This document shows, one piece after another, positions 30,542-39,212 of a DNA stretch of 46,620 nucleotides (positions within the stretch are counted from its first letter, which is position 1; each line of letters opens with the position of its first letter). The notes below the pieces were generated by a model. The model did no database searches. It was not told the origin of the DNA and saw nothing but the letters and a program-made list of their open reading frames with translations. This DNA comes from CAYLNH01 sp964384625 (lineage in GTDB: Bacteria; Verrucomicrobiota; Lentisphaeria; JABSQK01), in assembly GCA_964384625.1 (NCBI GenBank), contig CAYLNH010000021.1, positions 1 through 46,620 on the forward strand, read 5' to 3'. The position numbers and the translations under genes were made by a program.

Positions 30542-32623
30542 TCACTTCGCCGGGGCCACGGTGACGCGACAGAGCCGGCGGGCCGGAAGCTGGAGTTCGA
30601 TCTTTGTCCTGGCGCCGGCAACGGCAATCTGCCGGCGCTGCAGGACCTCCTTGTCGGCGGTCAATGTCAGCCCGTATTTGCCTTTGGCCAGCAGATAGAG
30701 TTCGGCTGGAACCCGGCGCGGCTGGTGCCGGTAATTGTAGAGCTCGGCGGTGAAACCGGCTCTACCGGACCGCGTCACCAGCGCGGCGAAAGCGCGCGGC
30801 TCGATCAGCCAGCGGACGGCGTTCATCGGGAAATAGCGCGGGTTGCCGGGATCACCGGCAGCGGCGGCATAGAGGACGGCGGTCTTCGGCGTGGGCCATT
30901 TCCAGTTGTTGCCTTCGTTGCCCCAGCGATCGTTGAACGTCAACACGCGATCGGTCCAACGCACTTCCGACGTGTAGCCTAGGCGATTGATGCGAAAGGC
31001 CTTGGCATTGCGTTCGAGGTCCGCGATCAATGCGTCCCGCCCCATTCCCAAACGCATCTTCATATAGCCGTCGGCGTCGTGCTTGAGTAATTCGTCGAAT
31101 TGCCGGTCGCCGGAGAGGAGTCGATACTTGGCCAGAGTATCGGGCAGAAACCGCAGCATCCCCTTGCGGGCGCACCAGGCGGCGGTACCGGGCGCCGGGG
31201 TTTTGCGGGGCGGGTTCTTCAGGTGGTCCAGCCGGATGCGCGCCATGGACCGGATGGGCTCGACATACTTCTCTTTGCCGGTCATGTGGTAGGTCAGCAG
31301 CATGGTCCGGGTCATCAGCGACATGGCGCTGGGCCAGGCATAGAGGTCGCTGCCGTAGTTCTGCGGTTTCCACCAGGGCTTGACGCCGCCGCCGACTCCG
31401 CCGTCGGGCCAGTGAATGGCGGACGGCGTGATGCCGGCGGGCTTGCCGTTCTCCGCCCGGGCCGTTGCATCGACCCAGGTGTCCATCCAGGGGATGATCA
31501 GCTTGCCGACGCGTTCATCGCCGGAGCGCAGCCAGTGGATCAATGCCGGGTGAAAAACGCGCGGGTGATACACCGTGTCGCAGGCGCGCCTGGGAGTAAG
31601 GTCCACCTTGTCGACGCTGAACCAGGTGCTCTTGAACTGCAGGAAGCCGCGTTTGTTCTCGGCCATCCATTTCTTCCCGGCAAGTTCCACGATGCGAACC
31701 GCGCGCTCGCGCCATTCCTTCGTTTCCGGTTCGAGAAAGAGCATCGGCGTGATCGAATCGCCGGTATCCTCGGCGGTGTGCTCGACGTCGCTGAAGTGCG
31801 ACGTGTAGCCTTTCTTCATGTGCGGCTGACTGAGGATCGACGTGGATAGTTTCGTCTGGGCCGCAATGATCTTGGGATCCTTGAAGGCAACCAGAAGCGG
31901 CGTCCACCAGCGCCACATTTCGACGTCGTCGCCCCAGCCGCCGCCGAACTGGCCGTCGTCGATCTGGCGCTCGTCGATCCACCAGTGGATAACGTCGGCG
32001 AGTTTCTCCAGTCCTTCGCGCTGCAGATTGGCCCATTGCGGCGCTTTCGGATCGGGCTTGACGTCATTCGGCCACGGCATTGTCCTGCCGTTGTACATGG
32101 AGATCACGCGGTTTTGCGGGAAGGCCTCGCCGGCGATCTTCAGATACGCCCTGGCTTTGCTGTAGTAGGCTTCGCGCTTTTTCTCGACCCGTCGGATGCC
32201 GCCGATCTGGATCGGGATCCAGATCAGGCAGCGCGCCTTGTAGAAGGCCCAGATCGGGTACAGCGGCGACTCCCGGCGGATTGCCGGCGGGAATCTTTCG
32301 CCTTTACGAAACATCGCCTCCGGGTAGAAGAAGCCGCACAGATAGCCGTTCTCCGCCGCGCGCCCGCCTTTGCCGGACACCGCTTTCTCCCGGCCGTTGG
32401 CCCACCAGTCGACCACCGGCAGGAGGTCCTTGAGATCCTTCTGCAGCCGGGCCGGGAGGTCCTTGCTCTGCTGCAGCTCCGCCAGAATCCGATAGCGCTC
32501 CTTTTCGCTCTCGGCGTTGCCGGCTTCGGCAATGGTTGCGGCGATCTCGTCGGGGGGAGCAGCAATCATCAGGATCGGGTGCAGCAGGATCAGGGCGAGA
32601 GCGGCTTGCCGGAGGTATCTCAT
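30542..32623 (-). CDS. Secreted uncharacterised protein, probable alpha/alpha-toroid
   Basis: 693 residues with a signal peptide (MRYLRQAALALILLHPILMI). The central part is dominated by amphipathic helices with aromatic, Gly-rich turns (DDGQFGGGWGDDVEMWRWWT, YGSDLYAWPSAMSLMTRTML), resembling the (alpha/alpha)6 barrels of several glycoside hydrolases and polysaccharide lyases. The last 120 residues look like a beta-sandwich (GFTAELYNYRHQ). Acidic residues in the GGGWGDDVE segment are candidate catalytic residues, but I cannot assign a family. It lies 96 bp downstream of the URO-D-like gene on the same strand and may be co-transcribed with it. The stop is TGA. Confidence 0.7.
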   Translation of the reverse strand: MRYLRQAALALILLHPILMIAAPPDEIAATIAEAGNAESEKERYRILAELQQSKDLPARLQKDLKDLLPVVDWWANGREKAVSGKGGRAAENGYLCGFFYPEAMFRKGERFPPAIRRESPLYPIWAFYKARCLIWIPIQIGGIRRVEKKREAYYSKARAYLKIAGEAFPQNRVISMYNGRTMPWPNDVKPDPKAPQWANLQREGLEKLADVIHWWIDERQIDDGQFGGGWGDDVEMWRWWTPLLVAFKDPKIIAAQTKLSTSILSQPHMKKGYTSHFSDVEHTAEDTGDSITPMLFLEPETKEWRERAVRIVELAGKKWMAENKRGFLQFKSTWFSVDKVDLTPRRACDTVYHPRVFHPALIHWLRSGDERVGKLIIPWMDTWVDATARAENGKPAGITPSAIHWPDGGVGGGVKPWWKPQNYGSDLYAWPSAMSLMTRTMLLTYHMTGKEKYVEPIRSMARIRLDHLKNPPRKTPAPGTAAWCARKGMLRFLPDTLAKYRLLSGDRQFDELLKHDADGYMKMRLGMGRDALIADLERNAKAFRINRLGYTSEVRWTDRVLTFNDRWGNEGNNWKWPTPKTAVLYAAAAGDPGNPRYFPMNAVRWLIEPRAFAALVTRSGRAGFTAELYNYRHQPRRVPAELYLLAKGKYGLTLTADKEVLQRRQIAVAGARTKIELQLPARRLCRVTVAPAK

Positions 32624-32719
32624 AACTGTCGGCGTGTGTGTCCTTCACGTGTGTTCTGGCGGATCTGCCCGGCGCCTGGTGTCGGCCGACAGCCGGCGGA
32701 CTCGATGGCGCGGAACAGA

Positions 32720-33820
32720 TCAGCGCAGTTGTTTGAGTTGGTCGACGAAATAGACGAAATGCTGCCACGGCACGTCGTGCGGCAGGCCGTGATCGAACCA
32801 GGGGATGAAGCCGCCGGTGGCGATCGTGCGGCGGACCATGTCGATCTCGCGATCGATTGCCTCCGGGCCCTTGGCCAATGCCTTTTTGTCGATGCCGCCG
32901 CACATCAGCAGTGTGGGATACTTCTCGCGATAGACGTCCGGGTGCATGCCGCACTGCCGCTCCATCGGCACCAGGCCGTCGATGCCGGCATCGAGCCAGA
33001 GCGGTATGAGCTGATCGCAGAAGCCGTCGCTGTCGAGAAAGATATAGGGGACGCCCTTCTCCTTGAGTTTGGCGGTCATCTGTTTGTACCGCGGCACCAT
33101 GAGGTCGCGGACCAGCGCCGGGCTGACCAGCGGCGCCGTTTTGTAAGCCATGTCCTCCCACATGCAGACGGCGTCCGGCACATAGTCGTCGAACAGCGCG
33201 TCGACACATTGCAGACAGAGCGCGGTGACGGTGTCCATCATATCGTTGATCATCTCAGGATCGTCGTAGAACAGCAGACTCAGTTCGGCCGTCCCGACCA
33301 TATCGCGCAGGGAGCCGTAGAGGCTGGCGACGCGGTCGAGAAAGAGGATCACCGGCGCGGTGCTCTGTCGCAGTTGCGCTTTGTGTTCCTCCCAGCGGTC
33401 GCCGATGCGGTCCGGCTGCCATTGGAGCCGTTCTTTGTAGGCGTCCCAATCGGCTCGGGACTGCACCGGGAATGCCTCGAAATGCGGCATGGACTTGTAG
33501 GCGTCCTGCTTGAACTCGGTGCAGGTGATGCCGAGGTGATTGACGTAGGTTACGGTGTCGTCGGTTTCCGCCTGCACTTCCCGGGGGAACGGCGGGTTGA
33601 CATAGATCCGGGCCTGCGGGCCGCACCAGATGTGCGGGTCGAGATCGAAATGCTCCCAGAGCTGCGGGACGGACGCGATGCCGGCGGGCATGCCTTCAGC
33701 GGCCCAGCGTTCAAAGCAACTCGGCCAGATGCCGCCGAGCGTGGCCAGCGTCCGCCCGGGACATTCGAAGCGCATGATCTGATGAAAGCGCTCGCGGGGG
33801 GTCGAACTGGAATGGTTCAC
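32720..33820 (-). CDS. Uroporphyrinogen-decarboxylase-like (URO-D) domain protein
   Basis: About 366 residues from a GTG at 33820, chosen because AAGGAC lies seven bases upstream; a more upstream start at 33862 would add a basic, atypical N-terminus. It has the URO-D TIM-barrel pattern: an N-terminal RERFHQIMRFECPGR, VILFLDRVASLYG in the middle, PYIFLDSDGFCDQLIPLWLD, then DGLVPMERQCGM and LLMCGGIDKKAL near the end. In PVC bacteria, paralogues without haem genes nearby are usually cobalamin-dependent methyltransferase relatives (MtaA/CmuA type) or of unknown function. A true HemE role is unlikely in this polysaccharide context. It is cytoplasmic. Confidence 0.85.
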   Translation of the reverse strand: MNHSSSTPRERFHQIMRFECPGRTLATLGGIWPSCFERWAAEGMPAGIASVPQLWEHFDLDPHIWCGPQARIYVNPPFPREVQAETDDTVTYVNHLGITCTEFKQDAYKSMPHFEAFPVQSRADWDAYKERLQWQPDRIGDRWEEHKAQLRQSTAPVILFLDRVASLYGSLRDMVGTAELSLLFYDDPEMINDMMDTVTALCLQCVDALFDDYVPDAVCMWEDMAYKTAPLVSPALVRDLMVPRYKQMTAKLKEKGVPYIFLDSDGFCDQLIPLWLDAGIDGLVPMERQCGMHPDVYREKYPTLLMCGGIDKKALAKGPEAIDREIDMVRRTIATGGFIPWFDHGLPHDVPWQHFVYFVDQLKQLR

Positions 33821-33914
33821 AAATCGTCCTTTTCTACGGTTAGCTGTTACTAGGCGGACCACGCCGCCGACGGCTTATGTTGACCCCGCAAGGCGCGAAA
33901 TCAATGTCTGCGGT

Positions 33915-34061
33915 TTATTCCGGCTGCCGCGGTGCAGCGGCGGTCCGCTGTTCAAGCGCTCGCCGGGCATTACGCCGCCGGCGCTCGAGACCGTCTTTGG
34001 GGATGTACCAGAACAACGGATGCAAGACAGTCTCATAGGTTTCCTGATCCATCTCGGTCAT
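33915..34061 (-). CDS. Small open reading frame, possibly a gene remnant
   Basis: 48 codons from ATG 34061 to TAA, starting MTEMDQETYETVLHPLFWYI and ending in a basic helix (RRRRNARRALEQR). Composition looks coding-like, and the same frame is open upstream back to the TAG of the DUF1961 gene (68 codons in all). It could be a small protein, a lost C-terminal extension, or chance. No good ribosome-binding site is present. Apart from this the 300-bp gap between the URO-D and DUF1961 genes shows nothing. Confidence 0.3.
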   Translation of the reverse strand: MTEMDQETYETVLHPLFWYIPKDGLERRRRNARRALEQRTAAAPRQPE

Positions 34062-34121
34062 ATCTCGAATTGCCTCTGCCTGGCTGCCGAACCGGGCTGC
34101 CGCTCGGAGCGAGTGGTTTCT

Positions 34122-34904
34122 CTATTTGTTCCGTTTCAAGACGGCCGCGCCGGCGGCTTCGTTCTGCCGCAGTGTCCAGACGCGGAATTTGCGGTAGCGG
34201 AAGTCCGTCCACTTCATCTGGCGGAACCCGATGAAACCGTCGCCGTGGGGTTTGCCGCCCTTCTTGCCCTGGTCCGTCCAGTCCATCACTTTCTTGTCGT
34301 CGACCCAGAGGCGGATGTGCGGGCCGTGCTTGGCCAGGGTGACGGTGTGGACCTTCTCCGACTTGGTGGGGATGCCCTCCGGGCCTTCGGCAACAAGATG
34401 AAAACCGGGGTTCTTGCGCAGGTTGGTCTGCTGGCGATCGGGGTTGTGGGCGGCGTTGGCGTAGTAGGAGGCGTGATAGCAGCGAATGGCGCCCTTGGTG
34501 TACTGGCTGAAGGTGCCATCGCGTGCGGGAAGCTTTTTATCAAAAATCGGCTCGCCATTATTGCCCGCCGCGGCGAAGAAAACGATGCACAACCCGGCGT
34601 CGGTCTTCAGGTTCTGAGCTTCCCACTGCGCAACGAAGCTCTCGGGGAAGCGTTTCGGACACCAGAACACATGGTGCATCTTCTCGCCCGGCGACTGCAT
34701 GTGCATCCAGCCGTCCTTGAAGGAGGTCCTACCGGGGCCTTCCATCACCCAGCCTTTGACGTCTGCAGCATCGGCCAGGGGAGTCTGGTACAGGAGTCCG
34801 CCGACCGACAGATCCTCGGGCAGATTCTCCTGCGCATCCACAGGCATCACGATGTAAAGCGCTATCGATACCACGACCGTAATGCGCGAAACTGTGCTGA
34901 TCAT
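34122..34904 (-). CDS. Secreted DUF1961-family protein (concanavalin-like fold)
   Basis: 260 residues with a signal peptide (MISTVSRITVVVSIALYIVM). The family pattern is clear: DVKGWVMEGPGRTSFKDGWM near residue 50, SPGEKMHHVFWCP, then CYHASYYANAAH, LRKNPGFHLVAEGPEGIP and a C-terminal VWTLR. The family is associated with polysaccharide degradation loci in PVC and Bacteroidota genomes and is predicted to be a jelly-roll hydrolase, lyase or glycan-binding protein. GGGAGA lies seven bases before the start. It is the last recognised gene of the LacI-led operon, 18 bp after the pectate-lyase-like gene. A truncated paralogue lies on the other side of that gene. Confidence 0.85.
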   Translation of the reverse strand: MISTVSRITVVVSIALYIVMPVDAQENLPEDLSVGGLLYQTPLADAADVKGWVMEGPGRTSFKDGWMHMQSPGEKMHHVFWCPKRFPESFVAQWEAQNLKTDAGLCIVFFAAAGNNGEPIFDKKLPARDGTFSQYTKGAIRCYHASYYANAAHNPDRQQTNLRKNPGFHLVAEGPEGIPTKSEKVHTVTLAKHGPHIRLWVDDKKVMDWTDQGKKGGKPHGDGFIGFRQMKWTDFRYRKFRVWTLRQNEAAGAAVLKRNK

Positions 34905-34922
34905 GCCAGATCTCCCTTCCTC

Positions 34923-36986
34923 TTATTTCCTTGGCATCAATTCAAGATATTGTAAACGCAGATCGTTCGCTTCATTCCTGCGGGGAAAGACCAGCCGATA
35001 GGCCGCATATGCGTCGCCTTTCTCCTCGGGAATCAAGACGGCAAAGGACTGCGCTTCCCGGCCGAACGCCGGCACTCTCACCTCGCCGGTCAGATCGGTC
35101 CAGTGGCCTGGCCAGCCGAGCAGGGCTTCGATGCGGACTGTTTCCGGATCATGCGCGCTGCCATAGGCATTGGGATCGGGCTTGGCGATGCGGATGCCCG
35201 CCAGCGTCTGCGGCAACGGAAATGCCAGTACCAACGCCGCGCCGTCCTCGCTGGTCGCGCCCTCGGGGCCTTTCGCCTCCTTGCCTGTACTGCCGGCCGA
35301 CCAGTAGGCGTTGTCCTTGGTCAGCACATGACGGCAGCCGTGGTCGCTGTCGGTGGACCCGGCCAGAAGCACAAGCCCGTCGACGCTGCTGAAGATGGTC
35401 TCACCCTCTTTGCGATTGGCCCAGCCCTCGGTCGATATCGATCCGGTAAAGAGATGGGAGAGAACGTGGTCAGACCGATCGAGCGGATTGCGGTTGTGCT
35501 TCAGTTTCTGCCAGTCCACCGGTTTGCGGTCGAGGCGGAGGCCGAACATGTACGCCTCGATATTGGTATAGCCGTCTCCGGCCGGATCGGCGAGCGGGTC
35601 GATGCGAGCGTCGGCGGGCAGCCCCTGCATTCGCTTCCACCACCTCGGAAACGGATCGTCATCGTCGACCGGGCGTTGTACCGTCGGCAAAGACGGAAGG
35701 GGCGGCGCGCTGTTGGTCTCCATGTCGACGAAGGGATGCTCGCCGGTGCCTTCGTGGATGTCGCGGATCGTGCGCGCATCGATGCTGTCGCGGCAGGGGA
35801 TCGAGGCGCCGACGGTCCGGTTGGCCAACGCCTCCAGCGTCGGTGTCGGGTCGGTGGACACCGGCGGCGTTGGGAGCGGCTTGTCGAGGTAGCGGTCGAG
35901 CCCCTTGGGCGCTTTGCCCTGGTCGAGGACCAGTTTCTTCTGTGGCGTAATCTGCTCCTTTCGCGCGTACTCATCATGTACATTGCCTTGGAGATAGATG
36001 CGGTTGTGGCCCATCACCTTGATAGCGGCGAAGCGCGCCCTGCGCGGTGTGTTCTTGCCCGGCTTGACGTAGTTGCCGATGAAGTTGACGTGGTACTTCG
36101 ATCGGCCCAGGGAACCGGTCTCGATGCCTGCGGCATTGGATTTCCAGTTGTACATGAGGTTGTTGCGCAGGTCGATGTAGCTGATCATGTTCTGCGGATC
36201 ATCCCGGCCCGCCGAAAGGCCCGGCATGCGGCGGTCGTGATGGGCGTAGATGTTGTGGTGGGCGCAGGCGGCCGCGTGCCGATCGTGCTTGCCCAGGTAC
36301 GCCAGAAGACCGCCGAGGTTGTGCGTCAAGGTGTGCTGATACTTGGGGCCTTTCTTGAAATAGTAGTCATGGAAGACGCTGCGCAGGGAATAGGCGCTGA
36401 TGCTGTGCTGCAGCGTCACGCGGTCGACATTGGGCGAGAAGGAGATGGTTTCGTCCACCGAGTGGCTGCCGCTGACGTGATCGAAGACGACGTATTCGCA
36501 GTCGCGGCCGCCGACGCAGTCCCAGCCGGAGTCCTTCTTCTGGGCGAAGCGTTCCCGCATCAGTTCGATATTCATGCGAAAGCGAAGATAGCGCAGCACC
36601 ACGTGATTTGCGCGGACCTTGGTGTCGTAGTTGGTGACGGTGACGCCCGGAAACGGTGCGGTGTTGCCGGCGATGGTAAGGTAGGGTTGCCGGATGAACA
36701 GTCGCCGCTTCAGCTTCAGCATGCCGCCGACGGCAAAGACGACGCAGCGCGGCCCCTCCTGCTCGATGGCGTGTCGGAGCGTGCCGGGGATCGGCTCTTC
36801 GTCCTCGCCGTAATCATCCAGCCGGGTGACCACGTAGACCGTGCCGCCTCGCCCGCCGGGCGTGGTCGTTCCGCAGCCCTGCGCGCCGGGGAAGGCGGGG
36901 AGACCCGTGACCTCGGCAGCTATTAAGACAGGTGATGCAATAGATAACAGAAGGAAAAGAGCAAAGGTGCGCCGCTGGTATCTCAT
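34923..36986 (-). CDS. Secreted pectate-lyase-like protein (PL1-type beta-helix) with C-terminal extension
   Basis: 687 residues with a signal peptide (MRYQRRTFALFLLLSIASPV). The beta-helix runs from FPGAQGCGTTTPGGRGG to about residue 330 and contains the PL1-like segments EEPIPGTLRHAIEQEGPR, DHVSGSHSVDETISF and RSKYHVNFIGNYVKPG. The middle has a degenerate calcium-loop stretch (DPAGDGYTNIEAYMFGL) and the last 170 residues look like a beta-sandwich binding domain. It likely cleaves pectin-like polymers outside the cell by beta-elimination. The start codon lies 3 bases after the stop of the truncated DUF1961 frame, whose GGTAGGA sequence serves as its ribosome-binding site. Confidence 0.85.
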   Translation of the reverse strand: MRYQRRTFALFLLLSIASPVLIAAEVTGLPAFPGAQGCGTTTPGGRGGTVYVVTRLDDYGEDEEPIPGTLRHAIEQEGPRCVVFAVGGMLKLKRRLFIRQPYLTIAGNTAPFPGVTVTNYDTKVRANHVVLRYLRFRMNIELMRERFAQKKDSGWDCVGGRDCEYVVFDHVSGSHSVDETISFSPNVDRVTLQHSISAYSLRSVFHDYYFKKGPKYQHTLTHNLGGLLAYLGKHDRHAAACAHHNIYAHHDRRMPGLSAGRDDPQNMISYIDLRNNLMYNWKSNAAGIETGSLGRSKYHVNFIGNYVKPGKNTPRRARFAAIKVMGHNRIYLQGNVHDEYARKEQITPQKKLVLDQGKAPKGLDRYLDKPLPTPPVSTDPTPTLEALANRTVGASIPCRDSIDARTIRDIHEGTGEHPFVDMETNSAPPLPSLPTVQRPVDDDDPFPRWWKRMQGLPADARIDPLADPAGDGYTNIEAYMFGLRLDRKPVDWQKLKHNRNPLDRSDHVLSHLFTGSISTEGWANRKEGETIFSSVDGLVLLAGSTDSDHGCRHVLTKDNAYWSAGSTGKEAKGPEGATSEDGAALVLAFPLPQTLAGIRIAKPDPNAYGSAHDPETVRIEALLGWPGHWTDLTGEVRVPAFGREAQSFAVLIPEEKGDAYAAYRLVFPRRNEANDLRLQYLELMPRK

Positions 36987-36989
36987 ATC

Positions 36990-37166
36990 TCAGGTCCTAC
37001 CGGGGCCTTCCATCACCCAGCCGTCCAGGTCGGCGGCTTTGGCCATATCGGAAGCGTAGAGCAATTTGCCGGCCTGCAGATCGCCGGGCAGTTCCGGCGC
37101 CCCGGCGGCGACGCGGAAAGAGGCGAGCAGGATGAATGCGGAGAGAGAATGCGAAACGTAAAACAT
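36990..37166 (-). pseudogene. Truncated DUF1961 gene (signal peptide and first strand only)
   Basis: 58 residues from ATG 37166: a signal peptide (MFYVSHSLSAFILLASFRVA) then DLDGWVMEGPGRT and a TGA. The last 31 bases before the break are identical to the full-length DUF1961 gene (the GWVMEGPGRT region at about 34725-34755), whereas the sequence before that is diverged. The family normally has about 250 residues, so about 200 are missing. The TGA lies 3 bases before the pectate lyase ATG, so this frame now acts as an upstream coupled leader for that gene. Confidence 0.8.
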
Positions 37167-37228
37167 AGGCTTATTGTGTCTCAGGGTTTGCGTAAAAACG
37201 GCAGCCGCTATTCCGGCAAAGTCGACGG

Positions 37229-37316
37229 CAACGCCTTCAGCGTTGATGCCTGTTGCCATATATCCTGGGGCAGGCTTCGCCAACCCGGGCTCAAGACCGT
37301 CACGCCTTCAGCGTGA
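37229..37316 (+). repeat. REP-like three-hairpin unit, copy 3
   Basis: CAACGC-CTTCA-GCGTTG (37229-37245), then CCTGGGG (37264-37270) with a weakened partner CCCGGG (37284-37289), then TCACGC-CTTCA-GCGTGA (37300-37316). It lies between the pseudopilin gene ending at 37472 and the truncated DUF1961 frame, inside the presumed LacI operon. The rest of the 305-bp gap (37317-37471) has nothing I can identify. Confidence 0.82.
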
Positions 37317-37471
37317 GGAATGGCGTCTATGAAAAAAACTCAAAATGCTGTAGTGATCTTCCGTTTCCGGGGATCTCCATCGTTGACGCTTCCCGGCTGC
37401 GTCCGGCAGCCCCAGGCCGCGCTGCGCGGCTTGTATTTTGACGTGGAAAACCGCTGTCGAAGAGCCGGGGA

Positions 37472-38269
37472 TCAGTTCTCCAGCAGGTCCAGAGCGTCCT
37501 GGAAAGCACTCCAGCTTTGGTCGCCGCCCGTACGCCAGCGGCTGCCGATGTCCATCAATTCGCCGCGCGGCGGGTGGATGAAGGCGGTACTGCCGTCGGC
37601 CCGCGTCAGATTCCAGCCGAACAACGGCCAATGGGCGTTGTACAGCGGAATGGACTCCGCGCGCGAAAGATCAATCCAGATAACATCCAGTAACAGCGCG
37701 TCGTCCGGCGGCATCCGCGAAAAGAACTTGTATGTCGCCGTGCCTGTGCCGCTGTCGCCGCCGCTGACGGCGACGTGCGGATTGTAGTAGTAGCTGCTGC
37801 GGATGCGCCCCTTGGTAAGATTGGGGTTCGGCCAGGGCTCATAGGTATCCCGGCGAAGAACAGCGGAGTCCATGGACGGGCAATAATAGACATCGGGGGC
37901 AATGAGCGCGCCGCTGTCGTACAGCAGGCCGAGCTGCATATAGCCTAAATCCCACTGACTCGCCGAATACCCGTACGGCGAGCCCCATGAGTAGAGATAA
38001 TAGAAGCAAGTTGGACTGGCACTGTCGTAGTAACCTCTGGACGCGTCTGGATTCACATGCATCGGCGGCAGGCGGCCGTCGAACTCCTCGGCATACAACA
38101 CCGTGGCCGTGTACAACTGCCGCAGGTTCGACGTGCACACCGCTACCTGCGCCATTTCTTTGGCGCGCCCCAGCACGGGGAGCAGCAGCGCGGCCAGGAT
38201 CGCGATAACCGCGACGGCCACCAATAGCTCGATCAAAGTAAACCTTCGACCTTCTTCTCCATTCATCAT
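37472..38269 (-). CDS. Pseudopilin-like protein (prepilin-type N-terminus)
   Basis: About 265 residues from 38269, where AAGGAG (38275-38280) overlaps the stop of the previous gene; ATG 38266 is equally possible. The short charged leader MMNGEEGRR precedes FTLIELLVAVAVIAILAALL, the type IV pilin/type II secretion pseudopilin N-terminus, and then NLRQLYTATVLYAEEFDGRL. The C-terminal domain is rich in Tyr and Pro with DVYYCPSM and an RSSYYYNPH segment, the H-X9-DG-like layout common in PVC pseudopilins. The residue before Phe is Arg rather than Gly. The protein is membrane-anchored and exposed outside the cytoplasm; three relatives lie nearby. Confidence 0.85.
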   Translation of the reverse strand: MMNGEEGRRFTLIELLVAVAVIAILAALLLPVLGRAKEMAQVAVCTSNLRQLYTATVLYAEEFDGRLPPMHVNPDASRGYYDSASPTCFYYLYSWGSPYGYSASQWDLGYMQLGLLYDSGALIAPDVYYCPSMDSAVLRRDTYEPWPNPNLTKGRIRSSYYYNPHVAVSGGDSGTGTATYKFFSRMPPDDALLLDVIWIDLSRAESIPLYNAHWPLFGWNLTRADGSTAFIHPPRGELMDIGSRWRTGGDQSWSAFQDALDLLEN

Positions 38270-38279
38270 CGAAGCTCCT

Positions 38280-39164
38280 TCAGTTGGCGCGCAGGATATC
38301 GTATACCGCGTTGAAGTCCGGCCAGTCGAAGTACGGCCGGTAAATACGGAGGTCATCCACCGGCGGCTGACTCGTCTCCACGTGAGCATCGGCATAGAGC
38401 AGGTTCCAGACGCGTTCGTGGGCGTTGCGCGGCGGATCGAAGCGGATGAGATCCATCCCCAATACATCGTCCGGATCGAAGTCCATCAGGCGGTAGTTGT
38501 TGTCGTCTTTGTCGCCGGTATTGTCGGCATTGGGGTTGAAGAAATAGCTGTACCGCAAGCTCCGGTCATTGAACGGCAGATCATCGGGCCAGCCGGCGGC
38601 ATCGTATTCCCGCCACAGATATTCGTGCGCGGCGTACGCATAAGCCTTCTGACTGGGACAATAGAATACCCGTTCGTCGCTGACGTAGTCCTGCACGTAG
38701 AGGAATCCCAGTTGATACCACTGCCGACTCCAGGAGTTGCTGATGCCGGAGTCCCGGTAGTTGACATACATCGTGTGAAAGGGTGAACGAATCTGGTCCG
38801 GCGGCAACACATGACACCATTCCGGCGGGACGTGCCCGGAGTTCTCTTCGGCGTACATGCTGGCGCCGATCCCGATCTGCCGCTGGTTCGACATGCAGAC
38901 CGCGCGGTTCGCGATTTCGCGCGCCCGGCTCAAAACAGGGAGCAGTAGTGCCGCCAGAACGGCAATAATCGCAATGGCCACCAACAGTTCGATTAAAGTA
39001 AAGGGGGGCCGGGTGGAGCGCCCGTTTGCCTTCAACTCACCGTGTTTGATGCCGCCGACAAAAGGCGGGAAGGCGCGGTCGAGACGACCGCGGCCACGCT
39101 TGGAAGCAGACCGTCCGGGACGATCCGCAGGACTTCTGTCGGTCGCAGCATGTTTGTCTTTCAT
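38280..39164 (-). CDS. Pseudopilin-like protein with a 54-residue leader
   Basis: About 294 residues from ATG 39164, where AGAGG lies a few bases upstream. The first 54 residues are basic and low in complexity (RSASKRGRGRLDRAFPPF) before FTLIELLVAIAIIAVLAALL begins at residue 55, against nine residues in the next gene. Most of this leader (39043-39095) is a copy of the palindromic repeat at 2078-2131, read in frame. The pilin helix, CMSNQRQIGIGASMYAEEN and a C-terminal YCPS segment are normal. An in-frame start nearer the pilin motif is not obvious, so the long leader seems real. Processing by a standard prepilin peptidase is doubtful (Pro at -1). Confidence 0.82.
   Translation of the reverse strand: MKDKHAATDRSPADRPGRSASKRGRGRLDRAFPPFVGGIKHGELKANGRSTRPPFTLIELLVAIAIIAVLAALLLPVLSRAREIANRAVCMSNQRQIGIGASMYAEENSGHVPPEWCHVLPPDQIRSPFHTMYVNYRDSGISNSWSRQWYQLGFLYVQDYVSDERVFYCPSQKAYAYAAHEYLWREYDAAGWPDDLPFNDRSLRYSYFFNPNADNTGDKDDNNYRLMDFDPDDVLGMDLIRFDPPRNAHERVWNLLYADAHVETSQPPVDDLRIYRPYFDWPDFNAVYDILRAN
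39043..39095 (-). repeat. Palindromic repeat element, copy inside a coding leader
   Basis: The reverse complement reads GGCCGCGGTCG-TCT-CGACCGCG followed by a CTTTTGT-containing tail, about 48 of 54 positions identical to 2078-2131. It encodes residues RGRGRLDRAFPPF and following in the pseudopilin leader without breaking the frame. Confidence 0.8.
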
Positions 39165-39212
39165 AATGACCTCTTGGCGCGGCCGCTGGCTGCAGCCAGA
39201 ACTGATCCTCAT

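Noticed and set aside
32720..33820. HemE (haem biosynthesis) for the URO-D-like gene
   Set aside because: No other haem genes are nearby, the context is polysaccharide use, and the sequence resembles the divergent methyltransferase-like URO-D group instead.
19641..34124. Reassignment of TAG as a sense codon, suggested by open frame after TAG at 19641 and at 34122
   Set aside because: TAG also ends the genes at 3144, 6860, 13602, 40735 and 45445 at natural protein ends, with nothing homologous after them, so a standard code fits better.
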